64,000 nt of DNA from Colwellia sp. 12G3 (GCF_002836775.1 NZ_PJAQ01000032.1:124001-188000), one strand, 5' to 3'; positions 36,770 to 47,483 are shown, numbered from the stretch's first letter. The notes: generated by a model not told the origin, from the letters alone. Made by a program: numbers and translations.

Positions 36770-38029
36770 ATGAACCTTACCGAACTGAAAGAAAAGACCA
36801 TTAATGAATTGGTTGACCTTGCTGCGACAATGAAGCTTGAAAACCTTGCTAGAACACGTAAACAAGACATAATTTTTGCTATTTTAAAAGCACATGCTGA
36901 AGGCGATAATGATATTTTCGGCGGTGGTGTTTTAGAGATTTTACAAGATGGTTTTGGTTTCTTGCGCTCAGCAGATTCCTCATATCTAGCAGGTCCTGAT
37001 GATATTTATGTATCACCAAGCCAAATTCGCCGCTTTAGTATGCGCACGGGTGACACCATCCAAGGTAAAATTCGTTCACCGAAAAAAGGTGAACGTTACT
37101 TTGCCTTATTAAAAGTGACTGAAGTTAACTTTGACCGACCTGAAAACACACGTAATAAAATTTTATTTGAAAACTTAACGCCTATTCATCCAACAGATCG
37201 TTTTTCGTTGGCGCGTGGTAATGGTTCTACAGAAGATATTACAGCACGTATTTTAGATTTGGCCTCGCCAATTGGTAAAGGACAACGTGGTTTAATCGTA
37301 GCTCCACCGAAAGCGGGTAAAACACTATTACTACAAAACATTGCTCAAAGTATTGCGCACAATAATCCAGACGCAGAATTAATGGTCTTGTTGATTGATG
37401 AGCGTCCAGAAGAAGTTACTGAGATGCAACGCCTTGTTAAAGGTGAAGTTATTGCTTCAACGTTTGATGAACCAGCAAGTCGTCATGTACAAGTGGCTGA
37501 AATGGTAATCGAAAAAGCAAAACGTTTAGTTGAACACAAAAAAGACGTTGTTATTTTACTTGATTCAATTACCCGTTTAGCGCGTGCTTATAACACGGTA
37601 ATTCCATCATCAGGTAAGATCTTGACTGGTGGTGTTGATGCGAATGCTTTACATCGTCCAAAGCGTTTCTTTGGTGCTGCACGTAACATTGAAGAAGGTG
37701 GTAGTTTAACTATTATCGCTACAGCATTAGTAGAAACGGGTTCTAAAATGGATGAAGTCATCTACGAAGAATTTAAAGGTACAGGTAATATGGAATTACA
37801 CCTGTCACGTAAAATTTCTGAAAAACGCGTTTTCCCTGCTATTAACATTAACCGTAGTGGTACACGTCGTGAAGAGCTTATTACTAAGCCAGATGAATTA
37901 CAAAAAATGTGGATCTTGCGTAAAATAGTCCATGAAATGGATGAAATAGGTGCGATTGAATTCTTAATCGACAAACTTGCCATGACCAAAACTAATGATG
38001 AGTTTTTTGATTCAATGAAGCGTAAATAA
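36770..38029 (+). CDS. rho: Transcription termination factor Rho
   Basis: A 419-residue hexameric RNA helicase, the same length as E. coli Rho. It has the N-terminal helix bundle ([18 protein letters not shown]), the OB-fold RNA-binding domain (about 50-118; GFGFLRS), Walker A ([11 protein letters not shown]), the [10 protein letters not shown] segment, Walker B ([16 protein letters not shown]) and the Q-loop region. It releases RNA polymerase at rut sites. It is separated from trxA by a terminator and ends in its own terminator. Confidence 0.98.
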   Translation: MNLTELKEKTINELVDLAATMKLENLARTRKQDIIFAILKAHAEGDNDIFGGGVLEILQDGFGFLRSADSSYLAGPDDIYVSPSQIRRFSMRTGDTIQGKIRSPKKGERYFALLKVTEVNFDRPENTRNKILFENLTPIHPTDRFSLARGNGSTEDITARILDLASPIGKGQRGLIVAPPKAGKTLLLQNIAQSIAHNNPDAELMVLLIDERPEEVTEMQRLVKGEVIASTFDEPASRHVQVAEMVIEKAKRLVEHKKDVVILLDSITRLARAYNTVIPSSGKILTGGVDANALHRPKRFFGAARNIEEGGSLTIIATALVETGSKMDEVIYEEFKGTGNMELHLSRKISEKRVFPAININRSGTRREELITKPDELQKMWILRKIVHEMDEIGAIEFLIDKLAMTKTNDEFFDSMKRK

Positions 38030-38061
38030 TTGCGGCATTAAATGATCAATCATAATTAATG

Positions 38062-38087
38062 AAAACCAGTCTAATGACTGGTTTTTT
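38062..38087 (+). terminator. Terminator after rho
   Basis: A 9-bp stem (AAAACCAGT / ACTGGTTTT), a 6-base loop and T residues, 33 bp after the stop. Confidence 0.85.
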
Positions 38088-38092
38088 ACTTA

Positions 38093-38354
38093 ATACCCGT
38101 TACCAATCAAGATGCAGGTTTCAAAGTACTTGAGCAATTTCAATTCAAGGCGCTGTGATGAAATAATGGTTGTTCCATTATAAGCCACAGGAACGATGAC
38201 GTGATGTTGCTCAAACGCTTCTTCGATGGGTTTAAAATGACTTTATTCTGCGTTAACTAATTAAAGCATAGAATGACTACGCTTAAATTATCAGCCTTGC
38301 TTAAAGTCATTTTAATTCCCACTGTAATCCTGCACTTTGAATGGTAACGGGTAT
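38093..38354. mobile_element. 262-bp MITE-like element between rho and ubiD
   Basis: Terminal inverted repeats of 26 bp (ATACCCGTTACCA then (A/T)TCAA..TGCAGG) agree at 23 positions. Inside, a second perfect inverted repeat of 14 bp (TTAAAATGACTTTA at 38232-38245 against 38302-38315) and a short hairpin (ATAATGG / CCATTAT) are visible. No open reading frame is present and no target-site duplication is clear. Its right end is only 20 bp from the ubiD ATG. It looks like a non-autonomous mobile or genome-dispersed element. Confidence 0.65.
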
Positions 38355-38374
38355 GATACCAATAGGTAACTTAT

Positions 38375-39856
38375 ATGAAATATAGTGATTTAAGAGACTT
38401 CATCAGTCAGCTTGAAAAAATAGGCCAACTTAAACGTATAACTCAGCCTATATCTACTCACTTAGCAATGACTGAAATTAGTGACAGAACACTAAAGGCG
38501 AAAGGGCCAGCGTTACTTTTTGAAAACGCAGTTAATGAAAATGGCGAACCATACAGCATGCCAGTGCTGACCAATCTTTTTGGTACTCCGGACCGAGTGG
38601 CTTTGGCCATGGGTCAAAAAAATGTTGGCGCTTTACGCGATGTTGGCAAATTGTTAGCTATGTTGAAAGAACCTGAACCACCAAAGGGTTTTCGTGATGC
38701 TATTGGTAAAATACCTGTTTATAAACAAGTATTAAATATGCCAGTAAAAGTCATTAAAAAACCATTATGCCAGCAAATTGTATTATCTGGTGATGATGTT
38801 GATTTGACTAAATTACCGGTACAAACTTGCTGGCCGGGTGATGTTGCACCATTAATTACCTGGGGTTTAACGGTTACTCGAGGCCCCCATAAAGAGCGGC
38901 AAAATCTTGGTATTTATCGCCAACAAGTTCTGAGTAAAAATAAAGTTATTATGCGTTGGTTATCGCATCGTGGTGGTGCGCTTGATTTTCAAGAATTTAA
39001 AAAAGAGAATCCCGGTGAAAAATATCCAGTCTCAGTTGCTTTAGGTGCTGATCCTGCCACTATTTTAGGCGCAGTAACACCCGTACCCGATACACTTTCT
39101 GAATACGCCTTCGCGGGTTTATTGCGTGGTGCTAAAACAGAAGTGGCTAAATCAATAAGTAATGACTTAGAGGTTCCAGCGACGGCAGAAATTATTTTGG
39201 AAGGGTATTTAGACCCTGAAGAAATGGCACCAGAAGGGCCTTATGGCGATCATACTGGCTATTACAATGAAGTGGATAACTTTCCTGTAATGACAGTAAC
39301 GCATATCACTATGCGTAAAGATGCTATTTATCACAGCACCTATACGGGTAGACCACCTGATGAACCGGCAATTTTAGGTGTTGCGCTGAATGAAGTCTTT
39401 GTACCTATTTTACAAAAACAATTTCCTGAAATTCAGGACTTCTATTTACCGCCAGAGGGTTGCTCTTATCGTCTAGCTGTTGTGACGATTAAAAAGCAAT
39501 ATGCGGGTCATGCTAAGCGAGTAATGATGGGGGTATGGTCATTCTTACGACAATTTATGTACACCAAGTTTGTGATCGTATGTGATGATGATATTAACGC
39601 CAGAGATTGGGAAGATGTTATTTGGGCAATGACCACTCGGATGGATCCGAGCCGTGATACTGTTCTGATCGAAAACACGCCAATTGATTACCTTGATTTT
39701 GCATCACCTGTCTCTGGATTAGGCTCGAAAATGGGTCTAGATGCCACTAATAAATGGCCAGGTGAAACAAATCGTGAATGGGGCGAACCCATCGAAATGA
39801 CACAAGAAATTAAAGATCAAGTCGATGAACTATGGGACGACTTAGATATTTTATAG
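38375..39856 (+). CDS. ubiD: 3-octaprenyl-4-hydroxybenzoate carboxy-lyase UbiD
   Basis: A 493-residue decarboxylase of ubiquinone synthesis that uses prenylated FMN made by UbiX. The start [20 protein letters not shown] and the segments [40 protein letters not shown] and [16 protein letters not shown] match the family, and the length agrees with E. coli UbiD (497). Its leader is almost wholly replaced by the palindromic element ending at 38354. The flavin reductase gene fre follows 119 bp later, as in E. coli. Confidence 0.95.
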   Translation: MKYSDLRDFISQLEKIGQLKRITQPISTHLAMTEISDRTLKAKGPALLFENAVNENGEPYSMPVLTNLFGTPDRVALAMGQKNVGALRDVGKLLAMLKEPEPPKGFRDAIGKIPVYKQVLNMPVKVIKKPLCQQIVLSGDDVDLTKLPVQTCWPGDVAPLITWGLTVTRGPHKERQNLGIYRQQVLSKNKVIMRWLSHRGGALDFQEFKKENPGEKYPVSVALGADPATILGAVTPVPDTLSEYAFAGLLRGAKTEVAKSISNDLEVPATAEIILEGYLDPEEMAPEGPYGDHTGYYNEVDNFPVMTVTHITMRKDAIYHSTYTGRPPDEPAILGVALNEVFVPILQKQFPEIQDFYLPPEGCSYRLAVVTIKKQYAGHAKRVMMGVWSFLRQFMYTKFVIVCDDDINARDWEDVIWAMTTRMDPSRDTVLIENTPIDYLDFASPVSGLGSKMGLDATNKWPGETNREWGEPIEMTQEIKDQVDELWDDLDIL

Positions 39857-39975
39857 CTCTTATAAATAGATTGCTGACTATACTCAGATACAGTAGCAAT
39901 CTTAGCTTATTAACTCTTGTCACAACTATCAGTTTGCTGATGAGAAATCACCAATAAAGTAGAAAAGGTTCAAGA

Positions 39976-40695
39976 ATGAAGACAGTTAGTTGTCAAATAC
40001 AATCGTTATCATCATTAACGCCTCATGTTTATAAAGTACTATTAAAGCCCAGTGAAAAAGTTGATTTCATCGCAGGCCAATACTTAAACTTTGTTATGAG
40101 TGATGAGGATAAACGTCCATTTTCAATTGCTAGCTCGCCAAATAGTGATTTAATTGAATTACAAATAGGTGCCTTTGTTGCTGATAGTTACCCTATGCAG
40201 GTAATTGAGTGCATTAAAGCGAGTTATGAGAGTGGCGAAGCGGTAACCATTGAAATACCTGCAGGTAATGCGCAATTGCGCACCGAGAGTGAACGACCAT
40301 TATTGTTACTTGCTGGTGGTACTGGCTTTTCATATATCAAATCAATGTTTGAGTATTTAGCAGAACAAAAGTCACAGCGCCATATTATGGTGTATTGGGG
40401 ACTACGTGAAGAAAGTGCTGTTTATGAACTTGAAAAAACTATTAGTACTATTGGCAAGCTAGCGCATGCTAACTTTATTCCTGTTATCGAAAACGTTAAT
40501 GAAAATGCAGAGAAACCATGGCAGGGGAAAACAGGTTTAGTTCATCAAGCCGCTATGCATGATATTGTCAGTTTTGAACCTTACGATATTTATTTGGCAG
40601 GCCGTTTTGATATGGTTGGTGCGATTCGTAGTGATTTTGTTGAACATGGCGCGTTGTTAGAACATATGTATGCCGATGCATTTGCATTTATTTAA
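39976..40695 (+). CDS. fre: NAD(P)H-flavin reductase
   Basis: A 239-residue cytoplasmic reductase that uses NAD(P)H to reduce free flavins. The flavin-binding motif RPFSIASSP is near residue 52 and the nucleotide-binding segment LLLLAGGTGFSYIKSM near 113. E. coli Fre has 233 residues and also follows ubiD, so reduced flavin supply to UbiX/UbiD chemistry is plausible. It ends in a strong terminator. Confidence 0.93.
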   Translation: MKTVSCQIQSLSSLTPHVYKVLLKPSEKVDFIAGQYLNFVMSDEDKRPFSIASSPNSDLIELQIGAFVADSYPMQVIECIKASYESGEAVTIEIPAGNAQLRTESERPLLLLAGGTGFSYIKSMFEYLAEQKSQRHIMVYWGLREESAVYELEKTISTIGKLAHANFIPVIENVNENAEKPWQGKTGLVHQAAMHDIVSFEPYDIYLAGRFDMVGAIRSDFVEHGALLEHMYADAFAFI

Positions 40696-40710
40696 CCGTT
40701 ACAGTTCAAT

Positions 40711-40739
40711 AAAAAAGCACGTCATTGACGTGCTTTTTT
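40711..40739. terminator. Palindromic terminator between fre and the response regulator
   Basis: Six A residues, a 7-bp stem (GCACGTC / GACGTGC), a 3-base loop and six T residues. It lies between convergent genes and can serve both strands. Confidence 0.9.
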
Positions 40740-40793
40740 GTCTAAATTAGATAGTGAGCAGGCTAATTTATGGAAATATACAATTTACACCTA

Positions 40794-41453
40794 TTAATTT
40801 TGTTTAAATCCAGCCTCAGTTAAATTTAACTGAGCGATAGCAATAACGGCTTGAGTTCGATTGCGGACGTCGAGTTTTCTAAAGATAGCAGTAGCATGTG
40901 CTTTAATTGTTGCCTCAGATACATTTAAATCATAAGCAATTTGCTTATTTAACATACCTTGAGCGAACATCATTAATATACGGTATTGCTGCTGAGTTAA
41001 GCTTGCTACGCGGTCAGCGATGCCTTTATCCTTATTGTCTCTTTGCTTTTGTTCAAAGGACTCTGGTAGCCAGATGCTCCCCGACAATACCGCAACAATC
41101 GCTGAATAAATATCATCAACCGGCGTAGACTTTGGAACAAAGCCGGCAGCGCCATATGACATCGCTTTACTGATGGTATCGTGATCTTCATGAGCGGATA
41201 CAATAACAACAGGAATTTGAGGGAAGTGATTACGGACATGAATTAAGGTATTAAAACCATGAGCACCAGGAATATTTAAATCCAGCAATAGCAAGTCACT
41301 ATCATTATTGTCAGTGAGCTGTCGCTCTAGCTCTACAATTGTTTGCGCTTCAAGCCATGTGGTATAAGTTAGTTTGGCTTTTAATGTCCCTAATAAAGCT
41401 TGTCTAAATAAGGGATGATCGTCAGCTATTATTATTTTTTCTGGCTGAATCAT
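40794..41453 (-). CDS. LuxR/NarL-family two-component response regulator
   Basis: About 219 residues from the ATG at 41453, chosen for its CCTTAGGA ribosome binding site 8 bp upstream; an earlier in-frame ATG at 41483 would add ten residues. The receiver domain (about 5-125) has the acidic pair Asp11-Asp12 and phospho-acceptor Asp58 (LLLLDLNIPG). The C-terminal LuxR helix-turn-helix (about 150-212) contains NKQIAYDLNVSEATIKAHA. No histidine kinase gene lies nearby, so the partner is unknown. Target genes cannot be told. Confidence 0.9.
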   Translation of the reverse strand: MIQPEKIIIADDHPLFRQALLGTLKAKLTYTTWLEAQTIVELERQLTDNNDSDLLLLDLNIPGAHGFNTLIHVRNHFPQIPVVIVSAHEDHDTISKAMSYGAAGFVPKSTPVDDIYSAIVAVLSGSIWLPESFEQKQRDNKDKGIADRVASLTQQQYRILMMFAQGMLNKQIAYDLNVSEATIKAHATAIFRKLDVRNRTQAVIAIAQLNLTEAGFKQN

Positions 41454-41810
41454 AACAAGTATCCTAAGGAGTGATTCGTTCATTCTAACGGAAAAATTTT
41501 TAATAACAAAGCTAAGTTGTGAATAGTCGTAATAGCGACTTAAAGTAACAGTATTAGAATAATTCGTATTATTATTTGTAAAGACGGCAGTGACTAGCTA
41601 ATGTTTAAGGCCAGTGTATTTCTTAGGGCGTATCTCACACCTAGAAGAGAAACCGTTAATACTTACGCATGATACTCACAGAAAACAGTAATTTATAAAT
41701 ATCTAATAATTAACGTTTTACTGGGTAATATTTAACGTAAAAGAAAAATTGAGTATAATTTTCTATGGTAGACTTATCAGTGTTTAAGAGAAACAATTGG
41801 GATTTATGAA
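41454..41810. promoter_or_regulatory. Divergent intergenic region with a candidate -10 for the GGDEF gene
   Basis: AT-rich, no gene. TATAAT at 41754-41759, with TTAACG 16 bp upstream, could serve the diguanylate cyclase, whose ATG is 52 bp further on. I saw no clear palindromic operator. Confidence 0.35.
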
Positions 41811-42893
41811 ATGAAAAATTGGTTTAAAACCTACTTACAATTAGATAAAGATATTGAAAGTAACTTTTACCGAAAAAAAGTGACGAGTAAGTTTATTCTA
41901 TTGTTCTCATTTATTATTCTGTCTGTTTTGTTGATTGGTAATTTTATTTATAGCAATACTGCCATCTTTAATGTGACTCTTACCCTATTCATTCTTATGT
42001 CGATAATACTCGCTTTACCAGGAAAACAACGTAAATATGCATCACACTTTGTCCTACATTTCATGGCATTGGGTATTTTGTTTGTGGTATATTTTAATCA
42101 AGGTAAAGAATACACGCCTATCTGGTCATTTCTCTATACTTTCTTAGTAATGTCACTTTATGGCCATAAAGTAGGTCTACGTATATCAATTGGTTTTTTA
42201 ACTATATTGCTAATATTATTATTTTCATTTACCAGTACTACCGTCACTATGATGGAATTTTTACGTTTCACTATGGTTTCATGTTTTACGCTTTTCTTTG
42301 CTTACTTGGCTGAAATTCTCATTTCTAGAACTTTCGAAAAATTAATTACCGCTAAGAGTATGTTAGAACAATTAACCAAGACAGACGCGCTGACAGGTCT
42401 ATTTAATCGTCGCCACTTTGATGAAGTATTACCTCAACAAATGAGTGCAGCTAATAGAAGTGATGAATTATTAGCTTTAGCAATCATAGATATTGATTAC
42501 TTTAAAAACTATAACGATACTTTTGGACATCCTGCAGGAGATGTTGCTTTAGTGGCTTTAGCTAATTTATTGAAAATTCGAATGAAGCGGGGTAATGATG
42601 CTGTTTTTCGTCTGGGCGGAGAAGAATTTGCACTTTTATATCAAACAAAAAATGAAGAGAGTGCTTTAAAATTAGTAGAGGATATTAGGGGGGCAGTAGA
42701 AAGTTTGGATCAATATTGTGAAATCGAGACACAAATTACGATTTCTGCAGGCTTATTATTGATTAATGCCAACCAACATATGACGGTAGAAAGCGCTTAT
42801 GAACTAGCGGATAAATTACTTTATCAAGCAAAAAACGCAGGCAGAAATAAAGTGATAATATCAGCAAGTAATGTAGATTTTAGTTTAACGTAA
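41811..42893 (+). CDS. Polytopic membrane diguanylate cyclase (GGDEF)
   Basis: A 360-residue protein with about six membrane helices in residues 26-175 and a C-terminal GGDEF domain (about 190-355). The active site is GGEEF (269-273), and RGND (260-263) fits the RxxD inhibitory I-site. It would synthesise cyclic di-GMP in response to a signal sensed by the membrane part, which is not a family I can name. It is divergent from a response regulator; no physical overlap suggests a shared operon. Confidence 0.9.
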   Translation: MKNWFKTYLQLDKDIESNFYRKKVTSKFILLFSFIILSVLLIGNFIYSNTAIFNVTLTLFILMSIILALPGKQRKYASHFVLHFMALGILFVVYFNQGKEYTPIWSFLYTFLVMSLYGHKVGLRISIGFLTILLILLFSFTSTTVTMMEFLRFTMVSCFTLFFAYLAEILISRTFEKLITAKSMLEQLTKTDALTGLFNRRHFDEVLPQQMSAANRSDELLALAIIDIDYFKNYNDTFGHPAGDVALVALANLLKIRMKRGNDAVFRLGGEEFALLYQTKNEESALKLVEDIRGAVESLDQYCEIETQITISAGLLLINANQHMTVESAYELADKLLYQAKNAGRNKVIISASNVDFSLT

Positions 42894-43134
42894 GTAACCG
42901 ATTAACAGAGAATAATATAACCTTGCTGTGATTGAATTGCATAATGCTTTTACAGGCAATCCAGTACCACAGTTATTTTCCCTTGATAGTCGTCAAACGG
43001 CATATATCGCCTTGAATCAAAAAACTTTAACGCTGTTATGGTGATTTCAAAGTAAATCGTTAACCTAGTCAAACATTCAAGTTTATTGGATAGATTTTAT
43101 AGCTGAGTCGTTACAGAATGAAAACAGTAATAAA

Positions 43135-43170
43135 AATTGAAGAGCTAGTAATATAGCTAGCTCTTCAATT
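43135..43170 (-). terminator. Terminator after pepD
   Basis: A 14-bp perfect stem (AATTGAAGAGCTAG and its complement) with an 8-base loop; on the minus strand it runs into TTTTTATT. It starts 11 bp after the pepD stop. Confidence 0.85.
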
Positions 43171-43180
43171 GAGTAATTAC

Positions 43181-44644
43181 TTATTTGGTAGGGATATTTG
43201 CTAACACAGCAACTAATAATTGCCAGTATTTCTCAACGGAGGCAATTTCAATTTTTTCATCGGGTGAATGTGGAAAATTAATTGTTGGTCCAATAGAAAC
43301 CATATCCCAGTGTGGGTATGCGCTTTTGAATAAACCACACTCTAAACCAGCATGAATTACCATTACCGCCGGCACTTTATTAAAGATGCTTTGGTAAGTA
43401 TCTCGAACAGTCTGCATGATGGCAGAGTCGGGATTAGGCTTCCAACCTGGATAAGCACCTGAGAAAACAACGTTAGCACCAGCAAGTTCAAAAACAGATT
43501 GAACAGTGCGTTGAGTTTCTAAACGACCGTCATCATGTAAGCTACGTATTAAAACCATAGCGTTAAGCTTACTACCACGAGTATTAATAACGCCTAAATT
43601 TAGTGAGGTCTCAACAATACCTTCAATATCATCACTCATACGGATAACACCATTAGGACAAGCGTTCAGTGCTCGTAAAATTGCGGCCTGCGTACCTTGT
43701 GTCCAACACTGTTCAAAGTCTTCAGGTGAAATTAATAGCATGTCGATATCAGTTTCGATAGCACCTAAATTAGCTCTGATCGTTGCTAGATAATCGGCTA
43801 AAGCGACTTGTAATGGCTCTATTTTATCTTTAGCAACCACGAAACTCGCATTAGCTTCTCTAGGTATAGCATTACGTAAGCTACCACCATTTAGTTCAGT
43901 TAGTTTGATATCAAAGTCAATGCTGGCATTCAGTAAAAATCTCACTAATAACTTGTTAGCGTTTGCACGGCCAGTGTGAATATCAACACCAGAATGGCCG
44001 CCTTTTAAGCCAGAGATAGATAAGTTGAACGCTTGGCAATCGCTCGGAACATCTTCAAGCGTTAGTGGGAAATTGGCGTTACCATCAATACCGCCAGCAC
44101 AACCCATGTAAACTTCACCTTCTTGCTCTGAATCGGTGTTAATTAAAATATCACCATCAAGCCAACCCGCTTCTAGACCAAAAGCGCCGGTCATCCCAGC
44201 TTCTTCATCAATGGTTACTAGTACCTCCAAAGGGCCATGGGGGATATCATCGCTGGCTAAAACAGCTAATGCGGAAGCTAAACCTACGCCATTGTCTGCG
44301 CCTAGTGTTGTTCCCTCTGCTGTAACCCAATCACCCGATTCAATAATATATGGCTTAATAGAGTCGGTTAGAAAATCATGTTCAGTGTCGTTATTTTTTT
44401 GTGGCACCATATCCATGTGTGCTTGTAAAATGATGCCTTTACGGTCTTCCATACCCGCTGTTGCTGGTTTTTTGATAATTAAGTTACCAACAGCATCTTC
44501 CTTAATGGCCAAACTAAGCTCTTTAGCCCAGTCTTGTATCCATAAAGATATTTTTTGCTCATGCTTAGAAGGGCGTGGAATGCTGCAAATTTTTTCAAAT
44601 AGTTGCCATAAGCTAGCAGGCTTTAATTGTGAGAGAGTACTCAT
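43181..44644 (-). CDS. pepD: Aminoacyl-histidine dipeptidase (cytosol non-specific dipeptidase)
   Basis: A 487-residue M20-family zinc dipeptidase that cleaves Xaa-His and other dipeptides in the cytoplasm. Metal and catalytic segments are QAHMDMV (His76, Asp78), TLGADNGVGLA and DEEAGMTGA, with SGLKGGHSGVDIHTGRAN in the dimer domain and a C-terminal HAGLECGLF. The length matches E. coli PepD (485). A GAGGAAAA ribosome binding site precedes the ATG, and a strong terminator follows. Confidence 0.95.
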   Translation of the reverse strand: MSTLSQLKPASLWQLFEKICSIPRPSKHEQKISLWIQDWAKELSLAIKEDAVGNLIIKKPATAGMEDRKGIILQAHMDMVPQKNNDTEHDFLTDSIKPYIIESGDWVTAEGTTLGADNGVGLASALAVLASDDIPHGPLEVLVTIDEEAGMTGAFGLEAGWLDGDILINTDSEQEGEVYMGCAGGIDGNANFPLTLEDVPSDCQAFNLSISGLKGGHSGVDIHTGRANANKLLVRFLLNASIDFDIKLTELNGGSLRNAIPREANASFVVAKDKIEPLQVALADYLATIRANLGAIETDIDMLLISPEDFEQCWTQGTQAAILRALNACPNGVIRMSDDIEGIVETSLNLGVINTRGSKLNAMVLIRSLHDDGRLETQRTVQSVFELAGANVVFSGAYPGWKPNPDSAIMQTVRDTYQSIFNKVPAVMVIHAGLECGLFKSAYPHWDMVSIGPTINFPHSPDEKIEIASVEKYWQLLVAVLANIPTK

Positions 44645-44722
44645 TATTTTCCTCGAGAAATTGTAAGGTTTTTTGCTATAAGTCGCAGATATTACAGAAA
44701 CTTATAGCTAGTTATGCGGTTA

Positions 44723-45319
44723 TTATTTGTCGGCCATTAAAAATTGCCATTGTTCACTAAAGTCAGTACTTGGCTTTTTACTGTAGCCAGATCGAACATA
44801 TTGACTCATTTTTCCTTCCGCGAATGATACTAATAGGTTTGCCAAAGCTGCTTCGCTAATAGTAAAGGTTTTACCTTCACGTAGTTTTCGTTCTCGTAAT
44901 ACTTGCTTAAATTGAGATTCTAATTTTTCAAAGAATTGATGAACTCTATTACGTAAACGCTCATTTTCCCCCATTAATGCATCGCCTGCTAAGATCCTAC
45001 ACATACCAGGATTTCGTTCAGAAAAAACCATTAAAACATGGAGAATATGATGGCAGCGTACTAAGGCCTCTTTGTGATCTGATAGAATCAAATTAATACG
45101 CGAAAAAATAGACTCTTCAATAAAGTCAATTAGACCCTCAAACATACGTGCTTTTGATGGGAAATGACGATATAAAGCTGCTTCTGAAAAACCGACTTCA
45201 GCTGCTAGCTTTGCGGTAGTGATACGCTGCCCTGGACAGTTTTGTAACATTAACGCTAAGGATTCTAATATTTGGTGTTTACGGTTTGGTTTTTGGTTTT
45301 TATTTTGTGTGGCGACCAT
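44723..45319 (-). CDS. slmA: Nucleoid occlusion factor SlmA
   Basis: A 198-residue TetR-fold DNA-binding protein that blocks FtsZ assembly over the nucleoid. The N-terminal part ([16 protein letters not shown], then [20 protein letters not shown] and [16 protein letters not shown]) matches SlmA rather than a metabolic TetR repressor, and [16 protein letters not shown] is also conserved. It lies just downstream of coaBC on the same strand, the usual neighbourhood (E. coli has dut between them). Confidence 0.93.
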   Translation of the reverse strand: MVATQNKNQKPNRKHQILESLALMLQNCPGQRITTAKLAAEVGFSEAALYRHFPSKARMFEGLIDFIEESIFSRINLILSDHKEALVRCHHILHVLMVFSERNPGMCRILAGDALMGENERLRNRVHQFFEKLESQFKQVLRERKLREGKTFTISEAALANLLVSFAEGKMSQYVRSGYSKKPSTDFSEQWQFLMADK

Positions 45320-45399
45320 ATAAAAATATTCTCTACTGTTATTGTTCTATCCGGTAAGCTAGGTGATTTTAGCCTGCTCTTAAAATAATTTAAATTGTC

Positions 45400-46611
45400 T
45401 TATTTATTAGTGCTTTTTGCTAAGTAATGTTGATTGATTAATGATACTAGCTGTTTGGCGACTATTTTTTTATTGGCTAGAGGTATTTCAATTTTATCAA
45501 TCGCACTATAAAGGGTTAAAGCATTATCATCACTGTTAAAGCCTTGTCCAGCTTTAGCAACATCATTGGCTGCGATTAAGTCTAAGTTTTTACGCATTAA
45601 CTTACTGCGTGCATAGTGTTCAACGTTTTGCGTTTCTGCAGCGAAACCGACAATAAAAGGCTTGTTAGTTAACTTTGCTACATCTGCAACAATATCATGG
45701 TTTTTGATAAGAGAAAGTTGCATATGCTCATTATCTTTTTTAATTTTTTCATCAGCAATATTGGCAACTCGATAATCGGCTACGGCCGCGCAGGCTACAA
45801 AGGTAGTTGCCTGTGGAACATAAGTGAGTGCTTGTTGGTGCATTTGTGCGGCACTGGTCACTTGAATAAGTTCACAGCCTATTGGTGCAGAGATATTCAC
45901 CGGACCAGAAATCAATGTCACTTGAGCACCAGCACGCAATGCTGCATGGGCAATGGCATAGCCCATTTTACCCGAACTATGGTTGGATATATAACGAACA
46001 GGATCTATTGCTTCACGTGTTGGCCCTGCAGTAATAACCCAATGTTGACCTTGTAAGTATTTGTCGGCAAAAAAATCGCTACTTAGGGTAACCAATTCAT
46101 TAACATCTAACATGCGGCCTAAACCGATATCACCGCAAGCCTGTTCTCCAGCACCAGGGCCCCATATATGAAGTCCCCATTGCTTTAATTGCTTAATATT
46201 ATTTTGTGTTGCTTTGGCATGCCACATTTGTTGATTCATCGCAGGAGCAATAGCGATTGGTGCGCTAGTTGCTAAACATAATGTTGACAGTAAATCATTG
46301 GCCATACCTGCGTTTATGCGGGCAATAATATCAGCCGTAGCAGGAGCTATAATAATCAAATCAGCCCATTTTGCTAATTCAATATGGCCCATAGCAAGTT
46401 CTGCCTGGCTATCTAGCAAGCTATCACTAACATGGTTACCCGATACGGCTTGAAGCGTTAATGGGGTAATAAAAGCTTTCGCGCCTTCTGTCATCACCAC
46501 ACGTACATCTGCACCATGATCTTTGAGTCGACGCACTAATTCTGGAGTCTTGTAGGCAGCGATACCACCTGTAATACCTAGTACTATTTTTTTGTCCTGA
46601 AGAATCTGCAT
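45400..46611 (-). CDS. coaBC: Bifunctional phosphopantothenoylcysteine decarboxylase / phosphopantothenate-cysteine ligase
   Basis: A 403-residue enzyme for two steps of coenzyme A synthesis. The N-terminal flavoprotein CoaC domain (about 1-180) has [14 protein letters not shown], the substrate motif PAMNQQMW and an [10 protein letters not shown] segment with its active Cys. The C-terminal CoaB domain (about 190-400) has [18 protein letters not shown] and [10 protein letters not shown]. It is divergent from radC, as in E. coli, and upstream of slmA. Confidence 0.96.
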   Translation of the reverse strand: MQILQDKKIVLGITGGIAAYKTPELVRRLKDHGADVRVVMTEGAKAFITPLTLQAVSGNHVSDSLLDSQAELAMGHIELAKWADLIIIAPATADIIARINAGMANDLLSTLCLATSAPIAIAPAMNQQMWHAKATQNNIKQLKQWGLHIWGPGAGEQACGDIGLGRMLDVNELVTLSSDFFADKYLQGQHWVITAGPTREAIDPVRYISNHSSGKMGYAIAHAALRAGAQVTLISGPVNISAPIGCELIQVTSAAQMHQQALTYVPQATTFVACAAVADYRVANIADEKIKKDNEHMQLSLIKNHDIVADVAKLTNKPFIVGFAAETQNVEHYARSKLMRKNLDLIAANDVAKAGQGFNSDDNALTLYSAIDKIEIPLANKKIVAKQLVSLINQHYLAKSTNK

Positions 46612-46745
46612 AACCTGCTAATATTAAAGTAAGCAATATGGTCGATAAGATAACATTTATTGCCTTTATTTAGAAATAGGAGTTGCTAAATAAGTCATAT
46701 TTACAAGTGATGATAAATACAAAAATGTAAAGCAAGGATGCACTT

Positions 46746-47483
46746 ATGTTAAAAGACTCAAGATTTAAAGAATCATCGTTAAATGAACTTACTTTAAACC
46801 AAAATACTTTAAAAAATTGGCCTGAATCGGAACGGCCACGAGAGAAACTAGTACATTTAGGTTCATCGAGTTTAAGTGATGCGGAGCTTTTAGCCATATT
46901 TTTACGTACCGGCGTTAAAGGATGTAATGTGGTAGATCTTGCTCGAAAATTATTGGGCAGTTTTGGGAGTCTCGGCGCTATATTTTCGGCAAGTCAGGAA
47001 GATTTCTGTGCAAGACATGGGCTTGGTACGGCAAAGTATGTGCAACTACAAGCTTGTTTAGAGATGTCTAAACGTTATTTAGCTGAGAAGATGAAAGAGA
47101 CAGATTGCGCTTTAACTTCTTCAAAAGCTACGTGCGATTATTTGTTGAGTGAGTTGCGTTTAGAAAGTCGTGAAATATTTGCCGTACTATTTTTGGATAA
47201 TCAGCATCAAGTTTTAACATTTGAACGCTTATTTTTTGGGACCCTTAATGCGGCGGCGGTTTATCCTAGAATTGTTGTCGAGCAAGCAATAAAGCATCAT
47301 GCGGCAGCGGTAATATTAACACACAACCATCCTTCTGGGGTCGCGGAAGCAAGCCTTGCAGACAAGCAAATAACAGAAAAATTAATTCAAGCTCTACAGT
47401 TGATTGATGTTCGTGTATTGGATCATATTATTGTGGCTGGAAATCAATGTTACTCCTTTGCCGAACATCATGAATTATTTTAA
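46746..47483 (+). CDS. radC: RadC family JAMM-domain protein
   Basis: A 245-residue protein with an N-terminal helix-hairpin-helix region ([19 protein letters not shown], then [15 protein letters not shown]) and a C-terminal MPN/JAMM metalloprotease-like domain with the zinc motif THNHPSG and Asp in SLADKQ. An AAGGA ribosome binding site is present. Despite the name, a direct DNA-repair role is not established. It is divergent from coaBC and precedes the rpmB region as in E. coli, with three extra genes between. Confidence 0.93.
   Translation: MLKDSRFKESSLNELTLNQNTLKNWPESERPREKLVHLGSSSLSDAELLAIFLRTGVKGCNVVDLARKLLGSFGSLGAIFSASQEDFCARHGLGTAKYVQLQACLEMSKRYLAEKMKETDCALTSSKATCDYLLSELRLESREIFAVLFLDNQHQVLTFERLFFGTLNAAAVYPRIVVEQAIKHHAAAVILTHNHPSGVAEASLADKQITEKLIQALQLIDVRVLDHIIVAGNQCYSFAEHHELF

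Noticed and set aside
38093-38354. The rho-ubiD gap as a riboswitch or small RNA gene
   Set aside because: The symmetric terminal inverted repeats and lack of a promoter and terminator fit a dispersed element better; no known riboswitch core was seen.
44136-44666. Plus-strand open frame of 176 codons opposite pepD
   Set aside because: It is antisense to the conserved catalytic region of PepD and has no recognisable features.
45697-46056. Plus-strand open frame opposite coaBC
   Set aside because: It lies within a well-conserved gene on the other strand; the Cys- and Arg-rich translation is typical of a shadow.
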